Shown here piece after piece: positions 25,027 to 34,184 of a DNA stretch of 64,000 nucleotides (within the stretch, counting starts at the first letter, position 1; each line of letters begins with the position of its first letter). Under the pieces are notes generated by a model. That model was not told the DNA's origin. It worked only from the letters and a program-made list of their open reading frames with translations, and searched no databases. A program made the translations under genes and the position numbers. Source of the DNA: CAYRES01 sp964423425 (lineage in GTDB: Bacteria; Actinomycetota; Thermoleophilia; RBG-16-64-13); the NCBI GenBank assembly GCA_964423425.1, contig CAYRES010000008.1:88197-152196 (forward strand), read 5' to 3'.

Positions 25027-25932
25027 TCAGTCGGCCACCGGTGCCGACTTCGGCTTGCGCAGGAAAGAGTACCAGTATGACGTACCCACGAAGATAGCTC
25101 CACCAATGATGTTGCCTATGGTGACCGGAATCAGATTCTTCACAAAGAGAGCGCCCCACGTCAGATTGGCCTGGACGGCGGCCTTGTAGGTCTCCGGGTC
25201 GGAGGCGGTTGCGGCAGCCACCTCGAGGATGGTCTGGTTGCCCTTCACCATGAGACCCATGGGGATGAAGAACATGTTGGCCACGCTGTGCTCGAAGCCC
25301 ATCGTGACGAAGGCCATGATGGGGAAGAAAATACCGAAGATCTTGCCCACCACGTCTTTGCTGGCCAGCGCCAACCACACAGCCAAGCAGACGAGCCAGT
25401 TGCAGAGGATGGCACGCCAGAACGCGGCCATCCATGTCAGCTCGACCTTGCCTTTGGCGATGGCCACCGCCTTCGCTCCGATCCCCCCACCGAACAGACC
25501 GGCGGAATCACCCGCATAGAAGGCGCCGTATATGATGAAGACGAGAATCAGGGAGCCCACGAAGTTGAAGATCCAGACAACCACCCAATTCTTGATGAGG
25601 CTTCCCCAACCGATGTTGCCCTCGAGAGCTCCCACCATCATGAACATGTTGTTACCGGTGAAGAGTTCCGCGCCGGCGATGATGACCAACATGAGGCCGA
25701 CGGTGAACACGGCCCCCGTGAGCAGCTGGCCGATGCCGAACCCGAGATACTTGGGCACATCGTGGCTCACGGTGGTGGCCAAGTAGGCCCCAAATCCGAT
25801 ATAGGCGCCTGCGAGCATGGCGAGCACGATCATCTTGCCGAGCGGCAGGCCCGACTTGGTCTTGCTCGCAGTGCAGGCATTCCCGGCGACTTCGCCCGGG
25901 AGGTAGCAATTCAACTGAACAGGAGGCGTCAT
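25027..25932 (-). CDS. focA: Formate/nitrite transporter family channel (FocA-like)
   Basis: A 301-residue membrane protein with the FNT fold of six helices. Family signatures include GAGxELFTGN-type AGAELFTGNNMFMM, the NWLVCLAVW segment, and FEHSVANMFFIPMG with the central pore histidine. FNT channels are pentamers that pass formate, nitrite or hydrosulfide. Lying between a formate dehydrogenase operon and a hydrogenase operon on the same strand, formate is the most likely substrate. Confidence 0.93.
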   Translation of the reverse strand: MTPPVQLNCYLPGEVAGNACTASKTKSGLPLGKMIVLAMLAGAYIGFGAYLATTVSHDVPKYLGFGIGQLLTGAVFTVGLMLVIIAGAELFTGNNMFMMVGALEGNIGWGSLIKNWVVVWIFNFVGSLILVFIIYGAFYAGDSAGLFGGGIGAKAVAIAKGKVELTWMAAFWRAILCNWLVCLAVWLALASKDVVGKIFGIFFPIMAFVTMGFEHSVANMFFIPMGLMVKGNQTILEVAAATASDPETYKAAVQANLTWGALFVKNLIPVTIGNIIGGAIFVGTSYWYSFLRKPKSAPVAD

Positions 25933-26117
25933 ACCCTCGTGACCCTTTCTAGTCTCAACCTTTACGTCACACGCCCGACCGCAGGGAAAGACCCTTTGGC
26001 CTCACCGCGATGAAGAAGATCTGTCAGACCGTCCTCTCCTTTCCCTCGACCCCACTGATGTTGACACCTGTTCCTCGGCCCCACCGGAGCCGAAGTTCCT
26101 CACGCTTGTGTGTCTCG

Positions 26118-28820
26118 TCACACCTTCTCCACCTTCACCGCACAGACCTTGAATTCGGGGATCTTGGCGACCGGATCCAGCGAGTCGGCGTTCGTAAGCC
26201 AGTTGACCGCGTTCTCTACAAAGTGGAAGGTCATGAACACTACGCCTTCCGGGACACGCTCGGTCACGTTTGCCTTCACGTCGAGGCTTCCTCTGCGGCT
26301 GACAAGGCGCACCACGTCTCCGGCCTTCACCTCGAGCTCGGCGGCAAGAACCGGGTTGATCTCCACATCGGCTTCGGGCCGGAACTCATCGATGGCCGAG
26401 GAGCGCCTGGTCATGGTGCCGGTGTGGTAGTGATAGTAGTCACGCCCAGTGGTCAAGTAGAACGGATATTCCTCGTCAGGCACCTCTGCGGGTGGCTTGA
26501 ACTCGATGGCGTTGAAGACCCCGTTGCCACGGGTGCAACGGCCGTCCTTGTGGAGGTAGCAGGTGCCCTCGTGGTCTTCGGCCAAGCACGGCCACTGCAG
26601 GCCACAACCCTCAAGGCGCCCATAGGTCATTCCGGCATACGAGGGAGTGACCGTACGGATCTCCTCGAAGACCTGCTCGGCGCTCTCGTAGCTCATGGGG
26701 TAGCCCATGCGGGTGGAGAGGTCGCAGATGATCTCCCAGTCGGTCCGCGCTTCGCCGGGGGGGTTCACGGCCTTGCGCACACGCTGCACGCGCCGCTCCG
26801 TGTTGGCGAAAGTGCCGTCCTTTTCTGCGAAGCAGGCGCTCGGGAGCACCACGTCGGCCAGCTCGGCGGTCTCGTTCATGAAGATGTCCTGCACCACGAG
26901 GAAGTCCAGCTTCTGCAGTGCTTCCTTCACGTGGTGCAGATCGGGATCGCTCATCATGGGGTTCTCGCCGACCACGTACAAAGCCTTCATCTCACCCACG
27001 TAGGCCCGGTTGATGACCTCGGTGAGGGGAAGGCCGTTCTTCGGTGGCAGGGACACACCCCAGGCCTTCTCGAACTTGGCCCGCGCGTCCTCGTTCTGCA
27101 CCTGCTGGTACGCGGTGTAGACGACGGGAAGGCCGCCCATGTCGCAGGCACCCTGCACATTGTTTTGCCCACGCAGGGGATTAACCCCGGTGCCGGGACG
27201 GCCCAGATTGCCGGTGAGAAGCGCCAAGTTACACACCGACATCACATTGTCGGTGCCGGTGCTGTGCTGGGTAAGACCCATGGCGTACACGATGGAAGAA
27301 GCCTCAGACTCCGCGTAGATGCGCGCGGCCTTGCGAATGTCCTCGGCCGGGACACCGGTGATCTCGGCCGCCACTTCGGGCGTGTACGTGGCCACGACCT
27401 CAGCCATGGCTTCGTAGCCCTCGGTGTGGTCGGCAATGAAATCGGCATCGGCCAGACCCTCGGTGATGATGACATTCAACATGCCGTTCACCAGGGCCAC
27501 ATCGGTGCCCGGCTTCTGCTGCATGTAGACGTCGGCGTACTCGGCCAGCTCGATGCGGCGCGGGTCGGCCACCACGAGTTTGGCTCCGTTGTAGAGGACG
27601 TTCTTCTTGATCTTGAACCCGATGATCGGGTGATTCTCGGTGGTATTCGAACCAATGATGAAGATCGCCTTGGCGTCGCGCTCCAACTCGTCGATGGAGT
27701 TGGTCATTGCGCCACTACCGAATGCTGCCCCCAGACCGGCGACAGTAACGCTGTGTCATAAGCGTGCACAGTGGTCCACGTTGTTGGTGCCGAGCACCGC
27801 CCGCGTGAACTTCTGTGCCAGGTAGTTCTCTTCATTGGTGATGCGGGCCGACGTGAAGACCGCCATGGAGTCGGGCCCGCTCTTCTCCTTGATCTCAGCC
27901 AATCGCGCCGCGACCAGCTCGAGAGCTTCGTCCCAGGAGGCTTCCCGGAACCCGCCTTCCTCCTTGATGAGCGGCTTCGTGAGACGATCGGATGAATTGA
28001 TGAAATCCCACCCGAAGCGGCCCTTCACGCAGAGGGCGCCATGGTTGACCGGGCTCCACTCCTCAGTGCGGTTGGAGGTGACACCAACGACTCTGCCGTC
28101 TTTCACATTGAGTTCCAACGTGCAGCCGGTGCCACAGTACGAGCAGGTGGTGACGACCTTCTCGTTCTCAAACTCGCGGCCCCGGCCGGCGCTCACCCTG
28201 CTGGTGAGGGCACCCACCGGGCATACCATGACGCACTGCCCGCAGAACACGCAGGGAGAGTCGGCCAGATCGCCGTCAAACGTGGTGCCGATCTTCGCCT
28301 CCCAAGCCCGATCGATGACAGTGAGGGCACGGGCAGCGGTGACCTCCTCGCACACCCGTACACAACGAGTGCACATAATGCACTTGCTGTAGTCACGCAG
28401 GATGAAAGGATTGGGGTCGGTCACGGTGAGGGCATGCTTGCCGCCCTCCGCATACGTCTCCTGGCGCGCTCCGTAGCGGTAAGCGTAGTCCTGCAGTTTG
28501 CAGCTACCGGTCTTCTCGCAGGTGAGGCAGTCAACGTTGTGACTGGCCAGCAGCAACTCGAGGATGCCCTTGCGGGCCTCCCGGACGGCCGGGCTCTCGG
28601 TCTCGATCTCCATGCCTTCTTCGCACGGGTACACGCAGGAGGCCAGAAACAGGGGCCGCCCCTTGGCCTCGACGATGCATAGCCGGCAGGAGCCCTCCGG
28701 CCTCAGATCTGCGTCGTAGCAGAGCGTGGGAATATCGATGCCGTTCTTCTGGCAGGCCTCCAGGATGGTTGTTCCTCTGGGAACGGTCACCTGCCGGCCG
28801 TTGATGGTGAGAGTGGTCAT
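26118..28820 (-). CDS. fdhA: Formate dehydrogenase catalytic subunit, selenocysteine-containing
   Basis: NAD-linked formate dehydrogenase alpha subunit, about 900 residues when the in-frame TGA at 27756-27758 (codon 355) is read as selenocysteine. Context HCARL-U-HSVTVAGL is the family active site, where Sec or Cys ligates Mo/W. Order: [2Fe-2S] domain (CYDAD, CRLC, CVYP), HNVDCLTCEKTGSC, two [4Fe-4S] motifs (CIMCTRCVRVC and CVFCGQCVMVC), the molybdopterin-domain cluster CSYCGTGC, then the bis-MGD domains to the end (VRLVSRRGS, AVNWLTN). The ORF resumes in the same frame directly after TGA and a SECIS-like hairpin follows, so this is one gene, not two. It needs selA/B/C/D elsewhere. Confidence 0.93.
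27725..27745 (-). promoter_or_regulatory. SECIS-like hairpin for selenocysteine insertion in fdhA
   Basis: Eleven bases after the TGA codon the minus-strand mRNA can fold CUGUCGCC against GGGGGCAG (8 positions, one G-G mismatch) with a GGUCU apical loop. Spacing and the GGUCU loop match the E. coli fdhF SECIS, whose loop also carries GGUCUG. This is the expected binding site of SelB. Confidence 0.75.
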
Positions 28821-28838
28821 TATTGCTTCCTCGCCTTC

Positions 28839-30074
28839 CTAGACCAGGGCCTTGAGCTTGTGGTCGAACTCTGAGCGGAAGTATCTGATCGCTGTGAGAA
28901 TGGGGCTGGGTGAAGCCTGCCCGGAACCGCACAACGAAGCCCTCAGCATGACCTTCCCGATGCTCTCGAGGCGATCGAGGTCCTCGTCCGTGCCGTCGCC
29001 CCGGTTGATCTTCTTCATGATCTCGTACATGCGATAGGTACCCTCGCGACACGGCGTGCACTTGCCGCAGGATTCATGCTCGAAGAACTTGGCCACTCGG
29101 GTGGCGACATCAACCATGTCTCTCGTCTCGTCGAGAACGAACACCGCCCCCGTGCCCAAGCCCAGGAAAGACCCCAAGAGCCTCATGGAGTCGAAGTCGA
29201 TGGGGGTGTCGAGGTAGGACTCGGGGATGAAGCCGCCGGACGTGCCTCCAACCTGGACGGCCTTGAACTTCCTGCCCCCGCGCACACCGCCGCCGAGTTC
29301 GAAGATCACCTGGCGCAGGGTCACGTCGGTGGGCACTTCGAACGCCTGCCGGTTGACCACGTCTCCCGTGAGAGTGAGCACCTTGGTGCCCGGATAGTTG
29401 GACGCGCCGATGGCCGCATACCAGTCGGCGCCCTTGCTCACTACCTCCGGCAGCGCCACCAGTGTCTCCACGTTGTGCACCACCGTGGGCCGGCCCCAGA
29501 CGCCGTTTGCTCCCGGGAAGGGCGGCTTGTAGCGAGGCAGCCCCCGATGTCCCTCGATTGACTCGATGAGCGCGCTCTCCTCCCCACACACATAGGCGCC
29601 CGCACCCATCCGCACCTCGACCTTGAAGTCGCCCAGAACCCCCCGGGCCTCGGCCTGAGCGATTGCACCGTTCAGATGGTCGACGATGTACGGGTACTCG
29701 CCCCGGCAATAGATGTACCCCTGCCGGGAGCGAACCGCCCACGCGCAGATCGCCATGCCCTCCAGGAGGCTGTGAGGGTCTTTCTCGACGACGAGGCGAT
29801 CTTTGTACGTACCCGGTTCGCCCTCGTCCAGGTTGCACACCACATAGGTGGTCTCGGCATCTGCGGGAACGAATCCCCACTTGAGGCCGGCATTGAACCC
29901 GGCCCCGCCCCGGCCTCGGAGATTGGCCTTCTTGACCTCATCGGCCAGTTCCTTGGGCGCGAGAGACCGTGCCTTCTCCAGAGCGGTATAGCCGCCGGCA
30001 CCTATGTAGTCGCCGATGCTCTTGGGGTCGATCTTGTCGGCGTTGCGGAACGCTATGTGAAGTTGCTCAATCAT
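28839..30074 (-). CDS. NuoF-like flavoprotein subunit of the formate dehydrogenase
   Basis: A 411-residue NADH:flavin and Fe-S subunit: GRGGAGFNAGLKW, NLDEGEPGTYKD and MGAGAYVCGEESALIES for NAD/FMN, and SCGKCTPCREGTY plus a later LCGSGQ cysteine for the [4Fe-4S] cluster. It is a paralogue of the hydrogenase flavoprotein 5 kb away but clearly diverged. It sits between the NuoE-like subunit and fdhA, giving an FdhABC-type NAD-dependent and possibly bifurcating formate dehydrogenase. Confidence 0.91.
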   Translation of the reverse strand: MIEQLHIAFRNADKIDPKSIGDYIGAGGYTALEKARSLAPKELADEVKKANLRGRGGAGFNAGLKWGFVPADAETTYVVCNLDEGEPGTYKDRLVVEKDPHSLLEGMAICAWAVRSRQGYIYCRGEYPYIVDHLNGAIAQAEARGVLGDFKVEVRMGAGAYVCGEESALIESIEGHRGLPRYKPPFPGANGVWGRPTVVHNVETLVALPEVVSKGADWYAAIGASNYPGTKVLTLTGDVVNRQAFEVPTDVTLRQVIFELGGGVRGGRKFKAVQVGGTSGGFIPESYLDTPIDFDSMRLLGSFLGLGTGAVFVLDETRDMVDVATRVAKFFEHESCGKCTPCREGTYRMYEIMKKINRGDGTDEDLDRLESIGKVMLRASLCGSGQASPSPILTAIRYFRSEFDHKLKALV

Positions 30075-30114
30075 CCGCCGCTTCTCTCCTCCTACGGGGT
30101 CGCATCTGCGGCAC

Positions 30115-30561
30115 CTACTCGAGCCCGCTCAGAATCACCGGGATCTGCTCGGGGGTGACGTCGAGATAGGGCGTGCTGTTGATGGTGATGACCGCCGTGC
30201 CCTGGCACTGGCCCACGCACTGGGTGAGTTCGAGGGTGAATCTGCCATCCGCGGTGGTCTCTCCCACCTTGATGCCCAGATGCGCCTCCAGAGCTTCGAT
30301 GACTTTGTCCGCCCCGGCCACGTGGCAGGGAGCGCTCTCGCACGCACGGATGATGTACACACCGCGCGGCTCGACTGAGAGGTAGCTGTAGAAGGTAGCG
30401 ACTCCGTAGGCCTGAGGTTCGGACATCGCGAAGGCTCTTGCCGCTTCGCCAATCGCCTCGCGGGGAATGTAGTTGTGCTCCTTCTGCAAGGCATGAAACG
30501 CCTCGATGATGCCTCCGGGCTTGTCCCTGAAGCATTCGAGGACTTCCGCGTAGTTGGGCAT
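30115..30561 (-). CDS. NuoE-like [2Fe-2S] subunit of the formate dehydrogenase
   Basis: A 148-residue thioredoxin-like ferredoxin with ACESAPCHV and QCVGQCQG as cluster ligands and the helical region FHALQKEHNYIPREAIGEAA. ATG 30561 is preceded by AAGGAG; the frame extends to 30594 without a ribosome site. First gene of the formate dehydrogenase operon, downstream of the AT-rich palindromic region. Confidence 0.9.
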   Translation of the reverse strand: MPNYAEVLECFRDKPGGIIEAFHALQKEHNYIPREAIGEAARAFAMSEPQAYGVATFYSYLSVEPRGVYIIRACESAPCHVAGADKVIEALEAHLGIKVGETTADGRFTLELTQCVGQCQGTAVITINSTPYLDVTPEQIPVILSGLE

Positions 30562-30983
30562 ACCAACGTGCTCCTTGTGTGCAATGCAGGCCACTCGGCA
30601 GGACAGGTGTTCAAACCACCCACTGGAGAAGCGCCGAGATCGTCGGCCACCATAGCACGCATAGATTGAGTCATCAACAATTCTATAAGACAGTGATGAA
30701 GCATATGCCCAAGAAGTACGTGCCCAATATGCTCATATTGTCATATTTCGCAAAATATGAAAACAATCTGCGATCCCGTCTCTACTTGTTTCTGTGCTCG
30801 AATGCTTTATCACATACACTCGATATCCACATCCAGAATGCGTGGCTCGATGCACACAAACAAACGGCGCGGCGCACGGCAGACAGCGGGTCAGGCGGCG
30901 AGCGTCGCCTGACCCGCAATGAAGGTGGGATACCGGCCGGAAAGACGGTGTGCCGACCGGTAAGATGGGGGTGTCCGGCTACC
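30562..30983. other. AT-rich regulatory region upstream of the formate dehydrogenase operon
   Basis: Gene-free stretch of about 420 bases. Bases 30660-30860 are strikingly AT-rich compared with the surrounding high-GC DNA and contain the paired palindromes described separately, plus GCATATGC at 30701-30708. The part toward 30984 is GC-rich and contains no recognisable element. The most plausible content is the promoter and operator of the minus-strand fdh operon. Confidence 0.55.
30725..30760. promoter_or_regulatory. Two adjacent palindromes with CATATT half-sites (candidate operator)
   Basis: CAATATG-CT-CATATTG (30725-30740) is a perfect palindrome. One base later TCATATTT-CGCA-AAATATGA (30741-30760) is a second one with closely related half-sites. 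Four CATATT-type half-sites in 36 bases, about 165 bases upstream of the first fdh gene, suggest cooperative binding of a dimeric regulator. They do not match the FNR, Rex or NifA consensus. Confidence 0.6.
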
Positions 30984-31832
30984 TCACCACCGCGCGGAGG
31001 GCTTCACCCGGAAGGCATCGCGTACCACCTCGCCCGGTATCAAGCCGCCCGGCTCGCCCGTCACTGCGTAGTCATACACCGCGGCGGAGTAGATGCCCTG
31101 GAGAGTCGCCCCCACGAGCGACAGCCCGAGAATGGCGGCCACGGTGAGTGCGATGAGCGCGATCGCGAGACCCGCCGATGCCGAGAACGCCAGCCACACC
31201 AGCACGCCCCCGGCCGCGGCGGCGACAAGCCCCGCCAGGAAGAACACCAGCCCGATCCCCGCCGAGCCGATGATCTGCTCCCCCCACGTCTTCTTGAGTA
31301 GTTGAGCACTGCGCTTGATGGCGGCCACCGGACCGATACCCTCGACAACGAGCACCGGGACGGCCAAGAAAGTGGCCAGACTCCACGCCACTCCGGCGAC
31401 GGCCGAGCCGATCGCCCCCACTATGCCTCCCCGGTCGCGCAGTAGACGGAGCACGAGCCCCACGGTAGCGGAGAGGGCTGCATAGCCGATGATGGCGGGG
31501 AGGTGCGAAGAGGCTTCGCGAAAACCGTCCCGGAGGGTGGGGTCTCCGCCCCGGAGACGAATCAAGGCTGCCCCCACGAGACCGGAGTTGAAGTAGATGA
31601 TCACGAAGTAACACACGAAGTAGAAGCAGAAGGCCACGATGACCTGGGCCACCGTGAGGGCCTGGCCACCCGGGGAGAACAATCCGGCGAAGAAGGACGG
31701 CACTGCAAATGCCGCCGAGACCACGAGGAGCGCCAGGGCGGACACAACTGGAAACAGCAGAAGCTCCTTGTCGAGGCGCAGAACTCCCAGACACATTTTG
31801 ACCAACTCGAAACTGCGAGAGATGCGCGACAT
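30984..31832 (-). CDS. Multi-pass membrane protein, DUF6159-type
   Basis: A 282-residue protein with about six hydrophobic segments. The start (ISRSFELVKMCLGVLRLDKELLLFPVVS) and the region AVPVLVVEGIGPVAAIKRSAQLLKKTWGEQIIG fit the uncharacterised DUF6159/YciC-like membrane family. GGAGGACACGAGC precedes the ATG. No enzymatic motif is visible; function unknown. Confidence 0.75.
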   Translation of the reverse strand: MSRISRSFELVKMCLGVLRLDKELLLFPVVSALALLVVSAAFAVPSFFAGLFSPGGQALTVAQVIVAFCFYFVCYFVIIYFNSGLVGAALIRLRGGDPTLRDGFREASSHLPAIIGYAALSATVGLVLRLLRDRGGIVGAIGSAVAGVAWSLATFLAVPVLVVEGIGPVAAIKRSAQLLKKTWGEQIIGSAGIGLVFFLAGLVAAAAGGVLVWLAFSASAGLAIALIALTVAAILGLSLVGATLQGIYSAAVYDYAVTGEPGGLIPGEVVRDAFRVKPSARW

Positions 31833-32110
31833 GCTCGTGTCCTCCTTGTGTTCACCCTTGTGCCCGGCATCGCCCCGATGCCCTCTCTAAGACACTCGGC
31901 AGAACGAGCCTCGACTTGAGTGCGGCCTGAGATCCGCCGGCCACGAGGCCCGTGCCCGCACACCGAAAAGCCGAACACACCCGCAGTTTACGCCCCCAGC
32001 CAGGCGGGAAGACACTTGAAGAGCAACAAATGGAAGTGGCAGCCGCTGTGGCGAGCCGCATAGGGTATCCCCGACAGCGCGCCGCCGTCTACGGCATGGA
32101 GGTACTCCCC

Positions 32111-32422
32111 ATGAGAGACATCCACGACGAGTTCACCAGCTTCAAGAACGAGTTTCCCGCCGTCTTTGAGAAGGACCAAGAGCTGGGACGGGTGGTGCAC
32201 GAGCAGGCCGGCCCGCTCACCGAAAAGGACCGCTGGCTCATCAAGGTGGGCATGTCAGGAGCGGCCCGCTTCCACCGCGCCTTGGAGACACACATCCTGA
32301 AGGCCCGGGAGGCCGGCGCCACCGAAGCGGAGATCCAGCACGTGTTGCTCCTACTCATCACCACCTGCGGCTTCCCCACCTTCATGGAGTCGTACGCGAC
32401 CTACAAGGCCATCTCGCCGTGA
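32111..32422 (+). CDS. Carboxymuconolactone decarboxylase/AhpD-like protein
   Basis: A 103-residue all-helical protein with the CMD-family core (LTEKDRWLIKVGMSGAARF, HILKAREAGATEAEIQHVL). The AhpD CxxC disulfide pair is absent; only one cysteine (ITTCGFP) is in the relevant helix, so it is unlikely to be a peroxidase reductase. GGAGGT lies 8 bases before ATG 32111, which I prefer over the open frame from 31952. Its stop overlaps the CoA-transferase-like gene by 4 bases, linking it to that pathway. Confidence 0.8.
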   Translation: MRDIHDEFTSFKNEFPAVFEKDQELGRVVHEQAGPLTEKDRWLIKVGMSGAARFHRALETHILKAREAGATEAEIQHVLLLLITTCGFPTFMESYATYKAISP

Positions 32423-33318
32423 ACCGCCGCTCAACGGTCATAAGCCTGGACGACGTGGGCGACCTCGTCTCCGACGGAGACGTGGTGGGCATCGGGGGCT
32501 TCGTCACCACCAACAAGCCCTGTGCGCTCGTCCGCCAGTTGGCCATGGCGAGAAAGCGCCGCCTTACTGTCGTGGCGGCTCCCTCCAGTATCGAGCTCGA
32601 CCTCATGATCGGGCTCGACATGGTGCAGGAGGTCATCACTCCGTACTGTGGCGCGGAGTCACTCGCCCCGGTCGCACCCTTCTACTCCCACTACGCCGGG
32701 CGGCGATTCCGCCTGCAGGAGATCGACAACGGCAGCCTCATGGCCATGCTGGAAGCACACATCCGGCGGGTGCCTTTCATGCCCGTGCACGTCATCGGCA
32801 CCTCCATCGTCGAGTACAACGAGCGGGTGCGGGTGGTCGAGAACCCCTTCAAACAGGGTGAGGTGGCCGTCGTGCGTCCGCTCGAGATCGATGTGGCCCT
32901 CATCCACGCCATGCGCGCAGACAAGTACGGCAACGTCCAGCACCGGGGGGCCCATTTCATGGACCACCTGCTGGCCCAAGCCGCCAAGAAGGTCATCGTG
33001 CAGGTGGAGAGGGTGGTCCCCAACGAGACCATCCGCAGCCTGTCGCTCGAGACGAGCCTGCCCTGCGAATTCGTCGACTATGTGGTGGAGACGCCCTTCG
33101 GAGCCCATCCGGCCGCCTCCCAAGGCTTCTACAGAAGAGATGACCGCAGCATCGCCGCATACGTCGACGCCGCCCGCGCCCACCTTCGGGGCGACGAACA
33201 ACCCTTCGACGATTTCGTTGCCCGTTTCATCGACGGTCCCGGCTCTCATGCAGCCTATTGCCAAGCCGTGGGGGTGGACAAGGTCTTCTCCCTCAGTATC
33301 GAAGGAGGCGGCGACTGA
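32419..33318 (+). CDS. CoA-transferase-like alpha subunit (glutaconate CoA-transferase/IpdA family)
   Basis: A 299-residue family I CoA-transferase alpha subunit. GDVVGIGGFVTTNKP is the GxGGF CoA-binding loop, followed by the domain with VALIHAMRADKYGNVQH. It starts with GTG in a GTGA overlap and runs into the beta subunit with a TGATG overlap. Alpha/beta pairs of this type include glutaconate CoA-transferase and the IpdAB ring-opening hydrolase of actinobacterial steroid degradation. The partner lacks the catalytic glutamate, so transfer activity is doubtful. Confidence 0.83.
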   Translation: MNRRSTVISLDDVGDLVSDGDVVGIGGFVTTNKPCALVRQLAMARKRRLTVVAAPSSIELDLMIGLDMVQEVITPYCGAESLAPVAPFYSHYAGRRFRLQEIDNGSLMAMLEAHIRRVPFMPVHVIGTSIVEYNERVRVVENPFKQGEVAVVRPLEIDVALIHAMRADKYGNVQHRGAHFMDHLLAQAAKKVIVQVERVVPNETIRSLSLETSLPCEFVDYVVETPFGAHPAASQGFYRRDDRSIAAYVDAARAHLRGDEQPFDDFVARFIDGPGSHAAYCQAVGVDKVFSLSIEGGGD

Positions 33319-34109
33319 TGAATTCCACGACCTCAGTCGCATGCACACCCGGCGAGTTGATGGCCGTCTTCATCTCCCGGCAGATACGTAACGACGAGTA
33401 TGTGGCCATCGGAGTCAACCTTCCCGTCTCCACCGCGGGAGTACTGCTCGCCCACTTCCTGCACGCCCCCGACCTGCGCATCAGCGCGCTCAGCTACTTC
33501 ACCAACCTGGCTGGAGTCGACACCTTTCACGACTTGGGCCAGATTGCAAGTCCGCGCCTTGCCCGCTGGGCCGAGGCGGTGTGGCCCCTTGACGCGCTCA
33601 TGTATGCCGTCCCGCGCATGGACTGGTGCTTCACCGGAGCCCTGCAGATCGACATGCACGGCAACACCAATCTCATCGGGGTGGGCGACGATCACGACAA
33701 CCTCACGTTCCGCGGGCCGGGGGCCACCGGTGCGACCACGGTCATGGCCACCGTCCGCCGCTTCATGATCCATGTGGGCAGTCATTCGCCCCGCAACTTC
33801 GTGGAGAAGTGCGACTTCGTGTCCGCGGTGGGCTGGGGTGCTGGAGGTGACCACCGCTCGCGCTTGGGGTTGCCCGGCGGAGGGCCGACCTACGTCATCA
33901 CTCCCAAGGCGATCATGGACTTCGACGAAGAGAATCGGCGCATGCGGCTCAAGCACCTCATGCCGGGCATCACCGTGGAGGAGGTCGCCCGCTCGACCGG
34001 CTTCGAGCTGCTTGTCCCCTGCCTCCCTGAGCCGATGGAGCCGCCCTCGAGCGAAGAGCTCGACACTCTGCGTACCAAGATCGACGTGAAAGGGGTTCTG
34101 CGCCACTGA
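33318..34109 (+). CDS. CoA-transferase-like beta subunit lacking the catalytic glutamate
   Basis: A 263-residue beta subunit with family features IGVNLPVSTAGVLLAHFL, DMHGNTNLIG and RSRLGLPGGGPTYVIT. In glutaconate CoA-transferase the catalytic Glu follows the APD motif (IIVESG). Here the aligned stretch is APDLRISALSYF, with Leu in place of Glu. Loss of this residue is also described for IpdB, where the complex hydrolyses a C-C bond instead of moving CoA. ATG 33318 is preceded by GGAGG and overlaps the alpha-subunit stop. Confidence 0.82.
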   Translation: MNSTTSVACTPGELMAVFISRQIRNDEYVAIGVNLPVSTAGVLLAHFLHAPDLRISALSYFTNLAGVDTFHDLGQIASPRLARWAEAVWPLDALMYAVPRMDWCFTGALQIDMHGNTNLIGVGDDHDNLTFRGPGATGATTVMATVRRFMIHVGSHSPRNFVEKCDFVSAVGWGAGGDHRSRLGLPGGGPTYVITPKAIMDFDEENRRMRLKHLMPGITVEEVARSTGFELLVPCLPEPMEPPSSEELDTLRTKIDVKGVLRH

Positions 34110-34184
34110 CGATGATGGCGACGAGCCCACGGGGTACGTCCAAGAAGACAATCGGCCGCGATATGCACTATGCTTAACTAAGCC

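Noticed and set aside
27708..27758. Reading the stop inside fdhA as a nonsense mutation making a pseudogene
   Set aside because: The TGA is exactly at the Sec position, the frame continues with conserved sequence, and a SECIS-like hairpin follows.
26010..27761. Long plus-strand open frame opposite fdhA
   Set aside because: Composition and lack of homology show it is the shadow of the formate dehydrogenase gene.
30725..30760. An FNR or Rex site upstream of the fdh operon
   Set aside because: The half-sites (CATATT) match neither TTGAT-N4-ATCAA nor TTGTGAA-type sequences.
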